Positions 34,186 to 44,280 of a DNA stretch of 64,000 nt are shown here, one piece after another. The notes under the pieces were generated by a model, which was given only the letters and a program-made list of their open reading frames with translations, was not told the DNA's origin and made no database searches. Every line of letters starts with the position of its first letter. Within the stretch, counting starts at the first letter, position 1. A program made the translations under genes and the position numbers. Source of the stretch: F22 sp963675625 (GTDB lineage Bacteria > Bacteroidota > Bacteroidia > Bacteroidales > Bacteroidaceae); assembly GCA_963675625.1 (NCBI GenBank), contig OY776497.1, positions 2,108,001 to 2,172,000 of the forward strand. Direction: 5' to 3'.

Positions 34186-36441
34186 ATGAGAATCACTGAT
34201 ATTTTTGATCCTAATAATCAAGAGCAACTGCTTGCTTGGCAGATTCTTAACGAGACCAGTTGTAGTCTTTTTTTGACTGGTCGCGCCGGTACAGGTAAGA
34301 CAACTTTTCTAAGAAAACTTTGTCAATATAGCCAAAAGCGTGTTGTTGTGGCAGCACCTACTGGAATTGCTGCTATTAATGCTGGAGGAGTGACTTTGCA
34401 TTCACTTTTTCAGTTATCCTTTGGTGTGCATGTACCTGGTGAAGAACCTAGGGAAAGCACGAGCAAACGTTTTGCTTTTAGTAAGGAGAAGCGTCAGGTG
34501 ATTCGTACTATGGATATCTTGGTGATTGATGAGATCTCTATGGTACGTGCTGACTTGTTGGATGCCGTAGATGCTGCACTGAGAAAATATCGCAATAGAC
34601 ACTTGCCTTTTGGAGGAGTGCAACTCCTATTAATAGGTGATTTACAGCAGCTTGCTCCCGTTGTTACCGAAAGTGACGAACAAATTCTTCGCAGTTACTA
34701 TGAGTGTTATTATTTTTTTGGAGCTCAAGCCTTACGTGCCATAGAGTACTTTACTATAGAGCTGCAAAAAGTATATCGTCAAGAGGATAATTATTTTATC
34801 TCATTGTTGAATGCAATACGAGATAATCAAGCAGATGAAAACGTCTTACAAGCTTTGAATAAAAGATATATTCCTGATTTTTCCCCAGATGATTCTGAAG
34901 GATATGTACGTTTAATGACGCATAATCGTCAAGCTGATGCTGTAAATGAGAAGCGTTTGAAGGCATTACCTACACATCTGATGACATACCAATGTGAAGT
35001 TAAAGATAAATTTCCAGAAGGAAGTTATCCCGCTGATGAGCTATTGACTCTAAAGGTTGGATCTCGTGTGATGTTTATAAAAAATGACACTTCTGAAGGC
35101 AAAGCTTTTTACAATGGTAAGTTAGGCCAAGTCGTTAGCTTAGGTGCTGAAAGTGTATCGGTGCTTTGTGATGGAGAGCAGATTCCCATTGAAGTACGTG
35201 CTTTAGAGTGGGAAAATGTAAAGTATATCACCAATGAATTTGGAAAAGTTGAAGAAGTTATTGAAGGTAGCTTTAAACAAATTCCTTTACGATTAGCATG
35301 GGCTATCACTATACATAAGAGTCAAGGTTTGACTTTTGAAAAAGCCATTATTGATGCTACTAGTAGCTTTGCACATGGACAAGTGTATGTCGCTTTATCG
35401 CGTTGTAAGAGTCTTGATGGTTTAGTCTTAAGTAGTCCTTTAATGCAGCACTCCATCATTTCTGATTCCACAGTACGTCAATTTACTCAACATGCATCTG
35501 GACTTCCTGATGAACAAAAATTGGGAGAAATGAAGCGACAGTTTTTTGTTGAGCAATTGAATGTTCTTTTTGATATGCAAATTTTGAAAATGGCACTTTT
35601 TCGAGTGCAGCGTATTTTGATGGAGCATTTATATTCAATGCATGAAACACAGGTAAAGAGAGCAGAAGAATCCCTGTCTTTTTTTGAAGAAAAGATAGAA
35701 AAAGTAGCTGTGTCTTTTCAAAAACAATATGTACAGTTAGGTCGCCAATTGGATGTCGTTTCTGTACGTGATGCATTACTAAAACGTGTCCAGAATGGTG
35801 CAGAGTATTTTGCAAAGCAATATACTGAACTTAAACATTTATTGCCTGCTGGAAATCTAGAAATCAATAATAAACAGACAAAAAAGACTTATAAAAACGC
35901 ATTTGAAGAATTGGCATTCGCTTATAATCAACAATCGCTATTGACTAGCTTTGTTGCAAAAAATGGTTTTGATCTACAAGGCTTCCAACAAGCCCGTGCA
36001 CAAACAATGGTACGTTTAATGGGGGGGCAGCCAAAGTCTCAAAAGAAAATAAGTCAAGCGAACAGTCATTTGTCTGGAGAGCGTACAAAAAGTAGTTCAC
36101 ATCTACCCAGAAAAGTTGGAACAGACAAAGGTGAAAAGAAAAGTGCTATTCGCAGTCTGAATAACCAAAATACAATTGGTATTAGTATGCAACAAGTTGT
36201 TTCCGATCAGGTCGAAAATGAAGTGTTGTATAAGTACCTTGTTCAGTGGCGTAATAAAAAAGCGAAGGAATTTGGACGCCCAGCATATACTGTTGTACAG
36301 ACTAAGGCTCTTATAGCCATAGCTAATAATCGACCTCAGAATGCACAAGAATTGTTAGCATTGCCATTTGTGGGACCAAAGATCGTTGCTGAGTACGGAA
36401 AAGAAATTTTAGATCTGATTCAAATATCGGAGACTTGGTGA
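34186..36441 (+). CDS. PIF1-like superfamily 1 helicase with C-terminal HRDC domain
   Basis: A 751-residue cytoplasmic DNA helicase of the PIF1/RecD-like group. Motif I is GRAGTGKTTFLRKL (near residue 32), motif II ILVIDEISMVRADLLDA, motif III LLIGDLQQLAPVV, and the late motifs WAITIHKSQGLTFEKAIID and FAHGQVYVALSRCKSLDGLVL. After a helical linker (about residues 440-660) the last about 75 residues (YLVQWRNKKAKEFGRPAYTVVQTKALIAIA...PFVGPKIVAEYG) form an HRDC domain, a nucleic-acid-binding module better known from RecQ. It probably unwinds structured or forked DNA during repair or replication. It ends 17 bases from the convergent flavin reductase gene. Confidence 0.92.
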   Translation: MRITDIFDPNNQEQLLAWQILNETSCSLFLTGRAGTGKTTFLRKLCQYSQKRVVVAAPTGIAAINAGGVTLHSLFQLSFGVHVPGEEPRESTSKRFAFSKEKRQVIRTMDILVIDEISMVRADLLDAVDAALRKYRNRHLPFGGVQLLLIGDLQQLAPVVTESDEQILRSYYECYYFFGAQALRAIEYFTIELQKVYRQEDNYFISLLNAIRDNQADENVLQALNKRYIPDFSPDDSEGYVRLMTHNRQADAVNEKRLKALPTHLMTYQCEVKDKFPEGSYPADELLTLKVGSRVMFIKNDTSEGKAFYNGKLGQVVSLGAESVSVLCDGEQIPIEVRALEWENVKYITNEFGKVEEVIEGSFKQIPLRLAWAITIHKSQGLTFEKAIIDATSSFAHGQVYVALSRCKSLDGLVLSSPLMQHSIISDSTVRQFTQHASGLPDEQKLGEMKRQFFVEQLNVLFDMQILKMALFRVQRILMEHLYSMHETQVKRAEESLSFFEEKIEKVAVSFQKQYVQLGRQLDVVSVRDALLKRVQNGAEYFAKQYTELKHLLPAGNLEINNKQTKKTYKNAFEELAFAYNQQSLLTSFVAKNGFDLQGFQQARAQTMVRLMGGQPKSQKKISQANSHLSGERTKSSSHLPRKVGTDKGEKKSAIRSLNNQNTIGISMQQVVSDQVENEVLYKYLVQWRNKKAKEFGRPAYTVVQTKALIAIANNRPQNAQELLALPFVGPKIVAEYGKEILDLIQISETW

Positions 36442-36458
36442 TAGCTTGGGGTAGATCA

Positions 36459-37037
36459 TTATTTTTTCTTTTCTACACTCCAACCAAATTTTCCTATAAA
36501 ATCACCTAGGCTGTAATATCCACCATGTAGGTAAACTAAAGGGTTGGATTTGGAGAGTTGAAATTTTCCTGATTCATCCATGTAGTGATTGTCAGCGCGT
36601 ACGTTGACGACCTCTGCAATAAACATGTCATGACTACCCAAACGATTAATTTCTTTAACGCGACATTCTATACAAAGCGGTGCCTCGGCTATGCCAGGTA
36701 CACGAACCACAGTGCTTGGTGCTGGTGTTAGGTTCATTTCGTCGAACTTGTTATAATTGCGTCCAGAACGTACTCCACACCAATCCGTAGCTTTAGCCAT
36801 ATCTTCGGTTGTCAGATTAATGACAAATTCCATATCTTTTTTGATGATGTCGTAGCTGTGTCGTTCAGGGCGAATTGATATATAGCACATGGGGGGATTG
36901 GTACATATTGTACCTGTCCATGCAACAGTAATTAAGTTATAATCTTCTGGGATCGTGCCACATGACACCAAAACTGCTGGAAGTGGATATATCATGGTTC
37001 CCGGTTTCCAGTCTTCTTTTGTATCTTTTTTTGTCAT
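36459..37037 (-). CDS. Flavin reductase family protein (FMN-binding split barrel)
   Basis: A 192-residue protein of the flavin-reductase-like split-barrel family. Typical segments are PGTMIYPLPAVLVSCGT, LITVAWTGTICTNPPMCYISIRPERHSYDII and FVINLTTEDMAKATDWCGVRSGRNYNKF, followed by FIAEVVNVRADNHY. Such proteins bind FMN and reduce flavins or related substrates; the physiological partner is unknown. I start it at the ATG at 37037, five bases after the stop of the DUF3078 gene. A TTG at 37049 overlapping that gene is possible but less likely. Cotranscribed with the DUF3078 gene. Confidence 0.88.
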   Translation of the reverse strand: MTKKDTKEDWKPGTMIYPLPAVLVSCGTIPEDYNLITVAWTGTICTNPPMCYISIRPERHSYDIIKKDMEFVINLTTEDMAKATDWCGVRSGRNYNKFDEMNLTPAPSTVVRVPGIAEAPLCIECRVKEINRLGSHDMFIAEVVNVRADNHYMDESGKFQLSKSNPLVYLHGGYYSLGDFIGKFGWSVEKKK

Positions 37038-37042
37038 ATCTT

Positions 37043-38635
37043 TTACCAAGAATAGTTTAATCCAAAACTCAAAAGTTCATTTAATTGAAAATAGCTGTCT
37101 TCATTGGCTACAGCATCATCAAATCTGGCATGTACGAAGAGTTTTGTACTTAAATGTTTGTTTAGAATGAAATTAAATGTATTTTCCCAATTGGCTTCTA
37201 CGTGATCATAGTTGGAGAAGCAGTTTAAACGAGAATCTAATTTAATATACGAAACGACTTTCCATGATAGAGTTGTCTTGAATGTACTACCGAATGTGTG
37301 CATCGTCGTCTTTCCTTCTTTTAAGCCAAATTTGGTTTCATCTACTTGGCTACTATTTATATGACGTAAATTATATGTCAAAGGAAATATTTCGCTAGAT
37401 AAGGTTAAAGTCTTTTCTTGTATTTTATAGTCCATACCTAGACCCAAAATAAGATTGACTGGCGATAAGAAGGCGGTCTTTAAGTTGTTTGAATTTTTGT
37501 CGTAATTTCTGCAGAACTGGGTATTGATTTCACCTGATAATGTATAATACCATCGTTTATTGGCTTGCAACCCAATTTTACTAGTTATACGTAGCAGGTC
37601 TGTATTGACACGGTATTTGTGCACCGTATCGGAGGGTTGGGTATTGTATCCAAGTTTAGCTTCAAACAAATTTTCCCATTGTACTTTTTGTTTGTCATTA
37701 TAATTGGCAAATAGTTGAAGTGTTCCCATTACTAAGTTGGTGCTTTCTCCTCCCTTATACCAATTGCTTGAAATATAATTTTGAGTAAATTGTAATGAAC
37801 CATCTCCTCCCCTTATCCAAAAGTTTGGACGTTGAATGACAGGGGCAGCTTTTTCCTCAGTTGGATTTGGGATAGGGTCGTTTACTGTTTTAAATAGATC
37901 AACAACAGAAGCATGCGCTTTTTGATCACTTTCTTCTTGAATATTATCTTTAAAAATTGTAATTTCATCAATCTGATCTTGTGTTTTCTTTACAAGTTCA
38001 GGATGTGTGGTGTAAAATAGTTGAAGTTGTTCTTTTGTCCATTGGAAGGCAAGTCTTTCTTTAGAAGCAAGTTGATCCTTCTTGAGCATATGTATCGTTG
38101 TGTCTCGTATAGAGTCCTTAAGCATGATGTGTCCTTCTTCTCTATAAAGCATTGCAGGAAGAAAGAGGCGATAATATCCTGTATTATTAGAGCGTCTCAA
38201 GGTTATTAATCCTCGGTCTATGGAATCTTGAGTCGCTTCATAATCGCGGTATAATTGCGTTGGTAGTGAATCTAGATATGCTTGATATTGTATAGCAGCA
38301 AGATGTTTTTTTTGTTCATCATTGTATTGAATCAAACTATCTTTAAATTGCTTATAAGCATCAGCACTATCTTGTAAAGTTAGTAAATGAGCTTTATACA
38401 CTCTATTGATACTATCTAGTTTGGCTATACGAATGGAGTCACGTACCTTTTCTGTACGAAATTGTGCTTGTAAGATAGCTCCAGTAGAACCGGCTAAAAA
38501 AACTTTAGTAGCAGTAGTATCTACATAGGTACTATCCAGTGGAATAGACTGTTTTTGAGCACGTAGTGGGGTACTCGTAAACGTGAAAAGTAAAGCACAA
38601 AAAAGCGAAAGCAGGAAGAAGTGTTTGTTTATCAT
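37043..38635 (-). CDS. DUF3078 outer-membrane protein
   Basis: A 530-residue envelope protein. It has a signal peptide (HFFLLSLFCALLFTFTSTPLRAQ), a helical, charged N-terminal third (residues about 50-230, with many Gln/Lys/Asp and Tyr) and a C-terminal DUF3078 beta-barrel region. That region begins with NFWIRGGDGSLQFTQNYISSNWYKGGESTNLVMGTL and ends in FQLNELLSFGLNYSW, with a C-terminal aromatic residue. DUF3078 proteins are widespread in Bacteroidota and have no known function. The gene is divergent from pyrG. A TATTTTTG on the minus strand (38730-38737) is a partial promoter match. Confidence 0.85.
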   Translation of the reverse strand: MINKHFFLLSLFCALLFTFTSTPLRAQKQSIPLDSTYVDTTATKVFLAGSTGAILQAQFRTEKVRDSIRIAKLDSINRVYKAHLLTLQDSADAYKQFKDSLIQYNDEQKKHLAAIQYQAYLDSLPTQLYRDYEATQDSIDRGLITLRRSNNTGYYRLFLPAMLYREEGHIMLKDSIRDTTIHMLKKDQLASKERLAFQWTKEQLQLFYTTHPELVKKTQDQIDEITIFKDNIQEESDQKAHASVVDLFKTVNDPIPNPTEEKAAPVIQRPNFWIRGGDGSLQFTQNYISSNWYKGGESTNLVMGTLQLFANYNDKQKVQWENLFEAKLGYNTQPSDTVHKYRVNTDLLRITSKIGLQANKRWYYTLSGEINTQFCRNYDKNSNNLKTAFLSPVNLILGLGMDYKIQEKTLTLSSEIFPLTYNLRHINSSQVDETKFGLKEGKTTMHTFGSTFKTTLSWKVVSYIKLDSRLNCFSNYDHVEANWENTFNFILNKHLSTKLFVHARFDDAVANEDSYFQLNELLSFGLNYSW

Positions 38636-38828
38636 ATTATCAGGTCCTTTTTTATAGAATAGGTCTCATATTTGTGATTGACAAATTAGAAAACAGCCTG
38701 TAGGCTATTGCCATTGTATCTATTCCTTGCAAAAATAGAAAAAAAGCTTGATAGTGCCATGTATGTGGTGGTTTTTTTGTACTTTTGCACTCTGTTGTGG
38801 ACAATACATAATAGAATCAGTTATAGAC

Positions 38829-40427
38829 ATGGAAACAAAGTACATTTTCGTGACCGGTGGTGTAGCATCGTCACTTGGTAAGGGCATTATCTCTTCGTCA
38901 ATAGGGAAACTTCTTCAAGCACGCGGATATAGCGTGACAATTCAGAAGTTTGACCCATACATCAATATTGACCCAGGAACGCTTAATCCATACGAACATG
39001 GCGAATGCTATGTGACAGTAGATGGACATGAAGCGGACCTAGATCTTGGTCACTATGAACGTTTTCTAGGTATACAAACTACGAAAGCAAATAATATTAC
39101 AACTGGCCGTGTATACAAAAGCGTTATTGATAAAGAGCGTCACGGTGATTTTTTAGGTAAAACAGTGCAGGTTGTTCCTCATATTACCGATGAAATTCGT
39201 CGTAACGTAAAACGTCTTGGTAGTAAGAATACGTATGATTTCGTTATTACAGAGATTGGAGGAACAGTTGGAGATATTGAGTCTTTGCCTTATCTTGAAA
39301 GCATCCGTCAGTTGAAATGGGAGTTAGGAAAGAGTGCCCTTTGTGTACATCTTACTTATGTGCCTTATCTTGCAGCAGCAGGTGAGCTTAAGACAAAACC
39401 AACTCAACATTCAGTAAAAGAATTGCAGTCAGTTGGTATTCAGCCTGATGTGCTTGTTTTGCGTACAGAACACGAATTAACTGATAGCCTTCGCAAGAAG
39501 GTTGCTCTTTTTTGCAATGTAGAAGAAAAGGCTGTTGTGCAAAGTATTGATGCACCAAGTATCTATCAGGTGCCTTTGTTGATGCAAGCACAAGGTCTTG
39601 ATGAAACTATTTTGGAAAAGATGGGTCTTGAAAAAGGAAAAAGTCCTGATCTTTTAGAGTGGAAAGCTTTCTTGAAGCGTCGTGAAGAAGCCACAGAAGA
39701 AGTTAAGATCGCTTTGGTGGGTAAGTATGTAGAGTTGCAGGATGCTTATAAGTCAATTTCTGAATCATTGTCTCATGCAGCAACTTATAATGACAAAAAA
39801 TTAAAGTTGACTACAATACAAAGTGATTTTATAACTGATGAAAATGTTGAGGAAAAATTGACAGGTCTTGACGGAATTGTCATTTGCCCAGGATTTGGTA
39901 ATCGTGGTGTTGAAGGTAAATATGTAGCAGCGCGTTATACTCGCGAGAATAATATCCCAACATTTGGGATCTGTTTAGGTATGCAGAGTATCTGTATTGA
40001 ATTTGCTCGAAATGTATTGGGCTTAGCAGATGCTAATTCTACCGAAATGGTTGATAAAACAGAAAATCCTGTTATTGATATCATGGAAGAACAAAAAGCT
40101 ATCACTGATATGGGAGGCACAATGCGTCTTGGTGCATATGCTTGTTCCCTTAGAGAAGGTAGCCGAGTAGCAGCTGCGTATGGTACAGAATATATTGAAG
40201 AACGTCACCGTCACCGTTATGAATTCAACAATAAATACCTTGAGGCTTTTGAAGAGGCTGGTATGATGTGTCCTGGGGTAAACCCAGAAACCGGTTTAGT
40301 TGAAATCGTAGAGTTGCCTAATCATAAGTGGTATGTCGGCACTCAGTTTCATCCAGAATATAGTAGCACAGTTTTGAATCCTCATAAGCTGTTTGTATCA
40401 TTTATTAAAGCTGCATCAGAAAAATAA
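38829..40427 (+). CDS. pyrG: CTP synthase
   Basis: A 532-residue CTP synthase, converting UTP to CTP with glutamine and ATP. The synthetase domain opens with KYIFVTGGVASSLGKGIISSSIGKLLQARG and has KFDPYINIDPGTLNPYEHGE. The glutaminase domain carries the nucleophile Cys in FGICLGMQ and the His/Glu of QFHPEYSS. The start is the ATG at 38829 (METKYIF). An upstream in-frame TTG at 38748 would add a hydrophobic non-conserved extension and precedes a -7 element (TACTTTTG, 38780-38787), so it is rejected. YidC follows 41 bases later, probably in the same transcript. Confidence 0.98.
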   Translation: METKYIFVTGGVASSLGKGIISSSIGKLLQARGYSVTIQKFDPYINIDPGTLNPYEHGECYVTVDGHEADLDLGHYERFLGIQTTKANNITTGRVYKSVIDKERHGDFLGKTVQVVPHITDEIRRNVKRLGSKNTYDFVITEIGGTVGDIESLPYLESIRQLKWELGKSALCVHLTYVPYLAAAGELKTKPTQHSVKELQSVGIQPDVLVLRTEHELTDSLRKKVALFCNVEEKAVVQSIDAPSIYQVPLLMQAQGLDETILEKMGLEKGKSPDLLEWKAFLKRREEATEEVKIALVGKYVELQDAYKSISESLSHAATYNDKKLKLTTIQSDFITDENVEEKLTGLDGIVICPGFGNRGVEGKYVAARYTRENNIPTFGICLGMQSICIEFARNVLGLADANSTEMVDKTENPVIDIMEEQKAITDMGGTMRLGAYACSLREGSRVAAAYGTEYIEERHRHRYEFNNKYLEAFEEAGMMCPGVNPETGLVEIVELPNHKWYVGTQFHPEYSSTVLNPHKLFVSFIKAASEK

Positions 40428-40468
40428 TCATTGTAGGAGCTAAATAGCTAACATTAAAAACAAAATAG

Positions 40469-42364
40469 ATGGATAGAAAGACCCTCACAGGCCTTGTGCT
40501 AATAGGCCTTTTATTAGTAGGATTTATGTGGTTGAGTCAACCCAGCAAGCAGCAGCAGGCTCGCCAAAAAGCATATCAAGATTCTATGCTAGTTGTTCAA
40601 AAGCAGCAGGCAGAAGTGGCCAAGTTGCGTGCCGAACAAGAGGCGGCAGCACAAGCCAAAATTGCCGAAGAATCTGTTCAGCAAATGGCAGCTGATTCAA
40701 CTAAACTGTTCCATTCAGCACTTGTTGGTGAAGCTCAAAAAGTGGTTTTGAAAAATACAAAGACTGCTATTACATTGAGTACTTTAGGTGGTGTGCCTGT
40801 ATCTGTTACTTTTGCTGACTATCTTGAATCTCCTAAGAAAAATCAAGATGGTAAAAAAGTTCCAGTTACCCTAATGAATGCAGGGGATACCCAGTTTAGT
40901 TTTGAATTTGCTCCTCGTGAAGGGGCTATCCTTCGTTCTGAAGAACTCTATTTTGAACCTTTACAACAAACAGATAGTACTGTGACCATGCGTCTTGTTG
41001 CAGATGCACACAGTTATATCGACTTTGTGTATACTTTGCATGCTGATGACTACTTGCTAGACATGAAAGTCAAGGCTGTAAATATGAGTGATAAGTTGCT
41101 CCCTAGTAAAACTATGCATGTTACTTGGAATAGTAAAATGCGTCAGATCGAGCTAGATAGAACGTATTCTCAGCGATATACCAAGTGTGTATACAAACTA
41201 CAAGACGGTGGCACAGAGAGCTTGCAGTCTACAAAAGGCACAAGAGTAGAAAGTCCAGAGGAAATGGTCAATTGGGTAGGGTATAAAAACCGTTTCTTCA
41301 ATATGAGCTTGATCTCTGATAGCTATTTTTCAGGTTTAAAAGTTTCTAGTACAGTTTTTCCTGATGAAAAATCGTCTTATTTGCAGAACTTTAAGTCTGC
41401 AATGGAGACAAGTTTTGATCCTACAGGGCATGAAGCGACCAGTATGCACATCTATTATGGTCCCGTGCGCTACCGTACTTTGAAGACTTATGATAAAGGG
41501 CGCGATGATAAATGGTATTTAACTGATTTGGTTGATCTAGGTTTGCCTATCATTCGTCAAGTAAATGAGTATTTTATTTTGCCATTGTTTGACTTCTTGT
41601 CTGGACTAGGATTGCATATGGGATTGATTATCTTTATCATGACAGTTATTGTGAAAATAGTCATAATGCCTACAACTTGGAAGACATTTATATCTCAAAC
41701 TAAAACAAGAGTTTTGAAGCCAAAGATTGAGGAAATCAATCAGAAGTATCCAAACGAGGCAGACGCTATGAAGAAACAACAAGAGACTATGCAGTTGTAT
41801 TCTCAGTATGGTGCAAGTCCTATGGCCGGTTGTTTACCGATGGTGATACAAATGCCTATTTTGTTTGCAATGTTTATGTTTGTGCCTACGGCGATTGCAT
41901 TCCGAGGACAGTCTTTCTTGTGGGCAGCCGATTTATCCAATTATGACACCGGTATTTCATTACCATTTAATATCCCATTCTTAGGTGATCATTTGAGTAT
42001 CTTTTGCTTGTTAATGACCGTTACAACATTGCTTAATCAGCATTTTACAATGCAGCAACAAGATAATGGTTCGAACAATCAAATGGCCTCTATGAAATGG
42101 ATGATGTACTTGATGCCAGTTATGTTCTTGTTTATCTTGAATGGTTATCCTGCTGGTTTGAATTACTATTATTTCATCTCTACATTAGCCTCTGTACTTA
42201 TCATGCTTGTTATGAAACGCGTGGTTGATGAAAAGGCTGTACTTGCTAAAATGGAGGCCTACAAAGAGAAGAATAAAGGTAAAAAGAAATCTGGTTTTGC
42301 GGCTCGTGTAGAAGCTATGCAAAAACAGCAAGAGGCTATGCAACAGCAAAAGAATCGCAAATAG
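40469..42364 (+). CDS. yidC: Membrane protein insertase YidC
   Basis: A 631-residue insertase that places proteins in the inner membrane alone or with SecYEG. It has an N-terminal anchor (LTGLVLIGLLLVGFMWLS), a large periplasmic P1 domain (about residues 60-345) and the C-terminal five-helix core starting at VNEYFILPLFDFLSGLGLHMGLIIFIMTVIVKIVIMP, with the cytoplasmic segment KTFISQTKTRVLKPKIEEINQKY. The tail is basic and Gln/Lys-rich (KKSGFAARVEAMQKQQEAMQQQ), consistent with ribosome contact. The length is usual for Bacteroidota. A good terminator follows. Confidence 0.97.
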   Translation: MDRKTLTGLVLIGLLLVGFMWLSQPSKQQQARQKAYQDSMLVVQKQQAEVAKLRAEQEAAAQAKIAEESVQQMAADSTKLFHSALVGEAQKVVLKNTKTAITLSTLGGVPVSVTFADYLESPKKNQDGKKVPVTLMNAGDTQFSFEFAPREGAILRSEELYFEPLQQTDSTVTMRLVADAHSYIDFVYTLHADDYLLDMKVKAVNMSDKLLPSKTMHVTWNSKMRQIELDRTYSQRYTKCVYKLQDGGTESLQSTKGTRVESPEEMVNWVGYKNRFFNMSLISDSYFSGLKVSSTVFPDEKSSYLQNFKSAMETSFDPTGHEATSMHIYYGPVRYRTLKTYDKGRDDKWYLTDLVDLGLPIIRQVNEYFILPLFDFLSGLGLHMGLIIFIMTVIVKIVIMPTTWKTFISQTKTRVLKPKIEEINQKYPNEADAMKKQQETMQLYSQYGASPMAGCLPMVIQMPILFAMFMFVPTAIAFRGQSFLWAADLSNYDTGISLPFNIPFLGDHLSIFCLLMTVTTLLNQHFTMQQQDNGSNNQMASMKWMMYLMPVMFLFILNGYPAGLNYYYFISTLASVLIMLVMKRVVDEKAVLAKMEAYKEKNKGKKKSGFAARVEAMQKQQEAMQQQKNRK

Positions 42365-42411
42365 TCTTTCGCAATTAGATCAATAAGATTATATCCTTTG
42401 ATATATAGCAA

Positions 42412-42450
42412 GATGCAGCAAGAAATGAATTTCTTTGCTGCATCTTTTTT
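42412..42450 (+). terminator. Intrinsic terminator after yidC
   Basis: A stem of about 15 bp (GATGCAGCAAGAAAT with ATTTCTTTGCTGCATC, one bulged T) and a run of T at 42445-42451. Confidence 0.88.
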
Positions 42451-42480
42451 TGGTATAATGCAATAAATTGGTTATATTTG
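42449..42480 (+). promoter_or_regulatory. Promoter of the GH13 gene
   Basis: TTTG at 42449-42452, 20 bp, TATATTTG at 42473-42480. The -33 element is made from the end of the yidC terminator T run. The ATG at 42551 follows about 65 bases downstream. Confidence 0.75.
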
Positions 42481-42550
42481 AAATCAAATGAAACAAACTG
42501 TTAATTTTCTATTTCAACTTTTATCAATGTAACTGTAAACTGTATTCCGT

Positions 42551-44236
42551 ATGAAGAAAATGATTATTTATCAGGTGTTGTCACGTTTGTTTGGCAACTG
42601 CACATCACATAGTACCTTTGATGGAGATATTCGTCAGAATGGTTGTGGTAAGTTTAACGATTTTACCTCTACCGTTTTTGAGGAGTTAAAGAAGTTAGAA
42701 ATCACACATATTTGGTACACAGGTGTTTTAGCACATGCCACAAAAACAGATTACAGTTCATATGGTATACATAAAGATCATCCAGCTATTGTTAAAGGAG
42801 CAGCTGGTTCACCTTATGCTATCAAAGATTATTATGATGTAGATCCAGATTTGGCCATAGATATTTCAAATCGAATGACAGAATTTGAGGCCTTGATTGA
42901 TAGAACTCATCACGCTGGCTTGAAGTTTATAATGGACTTTGTTCCTAATCATGTATACAGAGAATATACAGGTGCCTGTGCACCAGATGGAGTGCTGCCA
43001 TTAGGGGCGCAGGATGATAACACCAAAGCTTTTGACCCACAAAATAATTTTTACTACATTCCTGGTACTCCATTACATGCACAATTTGATATGCGCGGAG
43101 AGTCATCATGTGCCTATATAGAAAATCCAGCTAAAGCCACTGGTAATGATCGTTTCGATGCTATGCCCAATAAAAATGATTGGTATGAAGCCGTGAAGCT
43201 TAATTATGGAGTAGATTATTGTAATGGAGGTGCCTGTTACTTTGATCCTATTCCAGATACATGGCATAAAATGTATCACATATTATGTTTTTGGGCCTCC
43301 AAAGGTATAGATGCCTTTCGTTGTGATATGGCCGAAATGGTGCCCGTCGAGTTTTGGAATTGGGTTATACCACAAATCAAGGCACAATATCCTGTTGACT
43401 TTATTGCAGAAGTGTACAATCCGAATCAATATAGAAACTACATTTTTACTGGAAAGTTTGATTACTTATATGATAAAGTCGGCTTGTATGATACTCTGCG
43501 CAATGTGACTTGCGGATATGGTAGTGCGAATGATATTACTAGATGTTGGCAAGCGATTGAAGATGTGCACGATAAAATGTTGCATTTTATGGAAAACCAT
43601 GATGAACAACGTATAGCATCTTCACATTTTGCATCACATGGACGAAAAGGGAGAGCGGCTATGGTGGTTTCTACATTGATGTCTACTGCACCAGTTATGA
43701 TCTATTTTGGGCAGGAGTTTGGAGAGTTTGGAATGGACTCTGAAGGCTTCTCAGGACGTGATGGACGTACTACTATTTTTGATTATTGGTGTGTAGAAAG
43801 CATTCGTCGTTGGCGTAATGGTGGAACTTTCGATGGTAAATTATTATCGGAAGAACAAAAGCGATTGCACGCGTTTTATCAACGTCTTATGCAGCTTTGT
43901 GTGCAGGAAAAAGCTATTAAAGATGGACAGTTCTTTGATTTGCAGTATGCCAATCAGAATGGTTGGAGATACAATGAACAGAAACAGTATAGTTTTGCAC
44001 GCTATCATGAAGGAGAACTTATCATTGTCGTCACTAATTTCGATGCACATCCAGCAAATGTTGGAGTTCTATTGCCTCAACATCTCTTTGATTATTTCCA
44101 AATTTCTAGTAAAGAGAAAGCACATGCTTTAGATTTGTTTACTGATAAGATCCATGAAGTGCACCTTATGCCAGAACGTACTGTAGACGTTAATATTGAT
44201 CCTTATGAAGCAGCTGTGCTAAAGATTTTGCTGTAA
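42551..44236 (+). CDS. Cytoplasmic GH13 alpha-amylase family enzyme
   Basis: A 561-residue glycoside hydrolase family 13 protein without a signal peptide, so probably acting on internal glucans. The barrel shows the standard regions: FIMDFVPNHVYREY (region I), GIDAFRCDMAEMVPVEFW with the nucleophile Asp (region II), DFIAEVYNP with the acid Glu (region III) and FMENHDEQRIAS with the third Asp (region IV). A beta-sandwich domain ends the protein. The exact specificity (amylase, maltogenic or debranching-like) cannot be read from these motifs. It complements malQ. Downstream lies the palindrome cluster at 44281-44381. Confidence 0.92.
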   Translation: MKKMIIYQVLSRLFGNCTSHSTFDGDIRQNGCGKFNDFTSTVFEELKKLEITHIWYTGVLAHATKTDYSSYGIHKDHPAIVKGAAGSPYAIKDYYDVDPDLAIDISNRMTEFEALIDRTHHAGLKFIMDFVPNHVYREYTGACAPDGVLPLGAQDDNTKAFDPQNNFYYIPGTPLHAQFDMRGESSCAYIENPAKATGNDRFDAMPNKNDWYEAVKLNYGVDYCNGGACYFDPIPDTWHKMYHILCFWASKGIDAFRCDMAEMVPVEFWNWVIPQIKAQYPVDFIAEVYNPNQYRNYIFTGKFDYLYDKVGLYDTLRNVTCGYGSANDITRCWQAIEDVHDKMLHFMENHDEQRIASSHFASHGRKGRAAMVVSTLMSTAPVMIYFGQEFGEFGMDSEGFSGRDGRTTIFDYWCVESIRRWRNGGTFDGKLLSEEQKRLHAFYQRLMQLCVQEKAIKDGQFFDLQYANQNGWRYNEQKQYSFARYHEGELIIVVTNFDAHPANVGVLLPQHLFDYFQISSKEKAHALDLFTDKIHEVHLMPERTVDVNIDPYEAAVLKILL

Positions 44237-44280
44237 ATAATGAGCCTGACAGCCGACTTATACTTGTCATCTAACCGAGT

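Noticed and set aside
38748..38828. 27-codon upstream extension of pyrG
   Set aside because: It starts at a TTG, is Cys/Trp-rich and spans a -7 element; METKYIF at 38829 is the conserved N-terminus.
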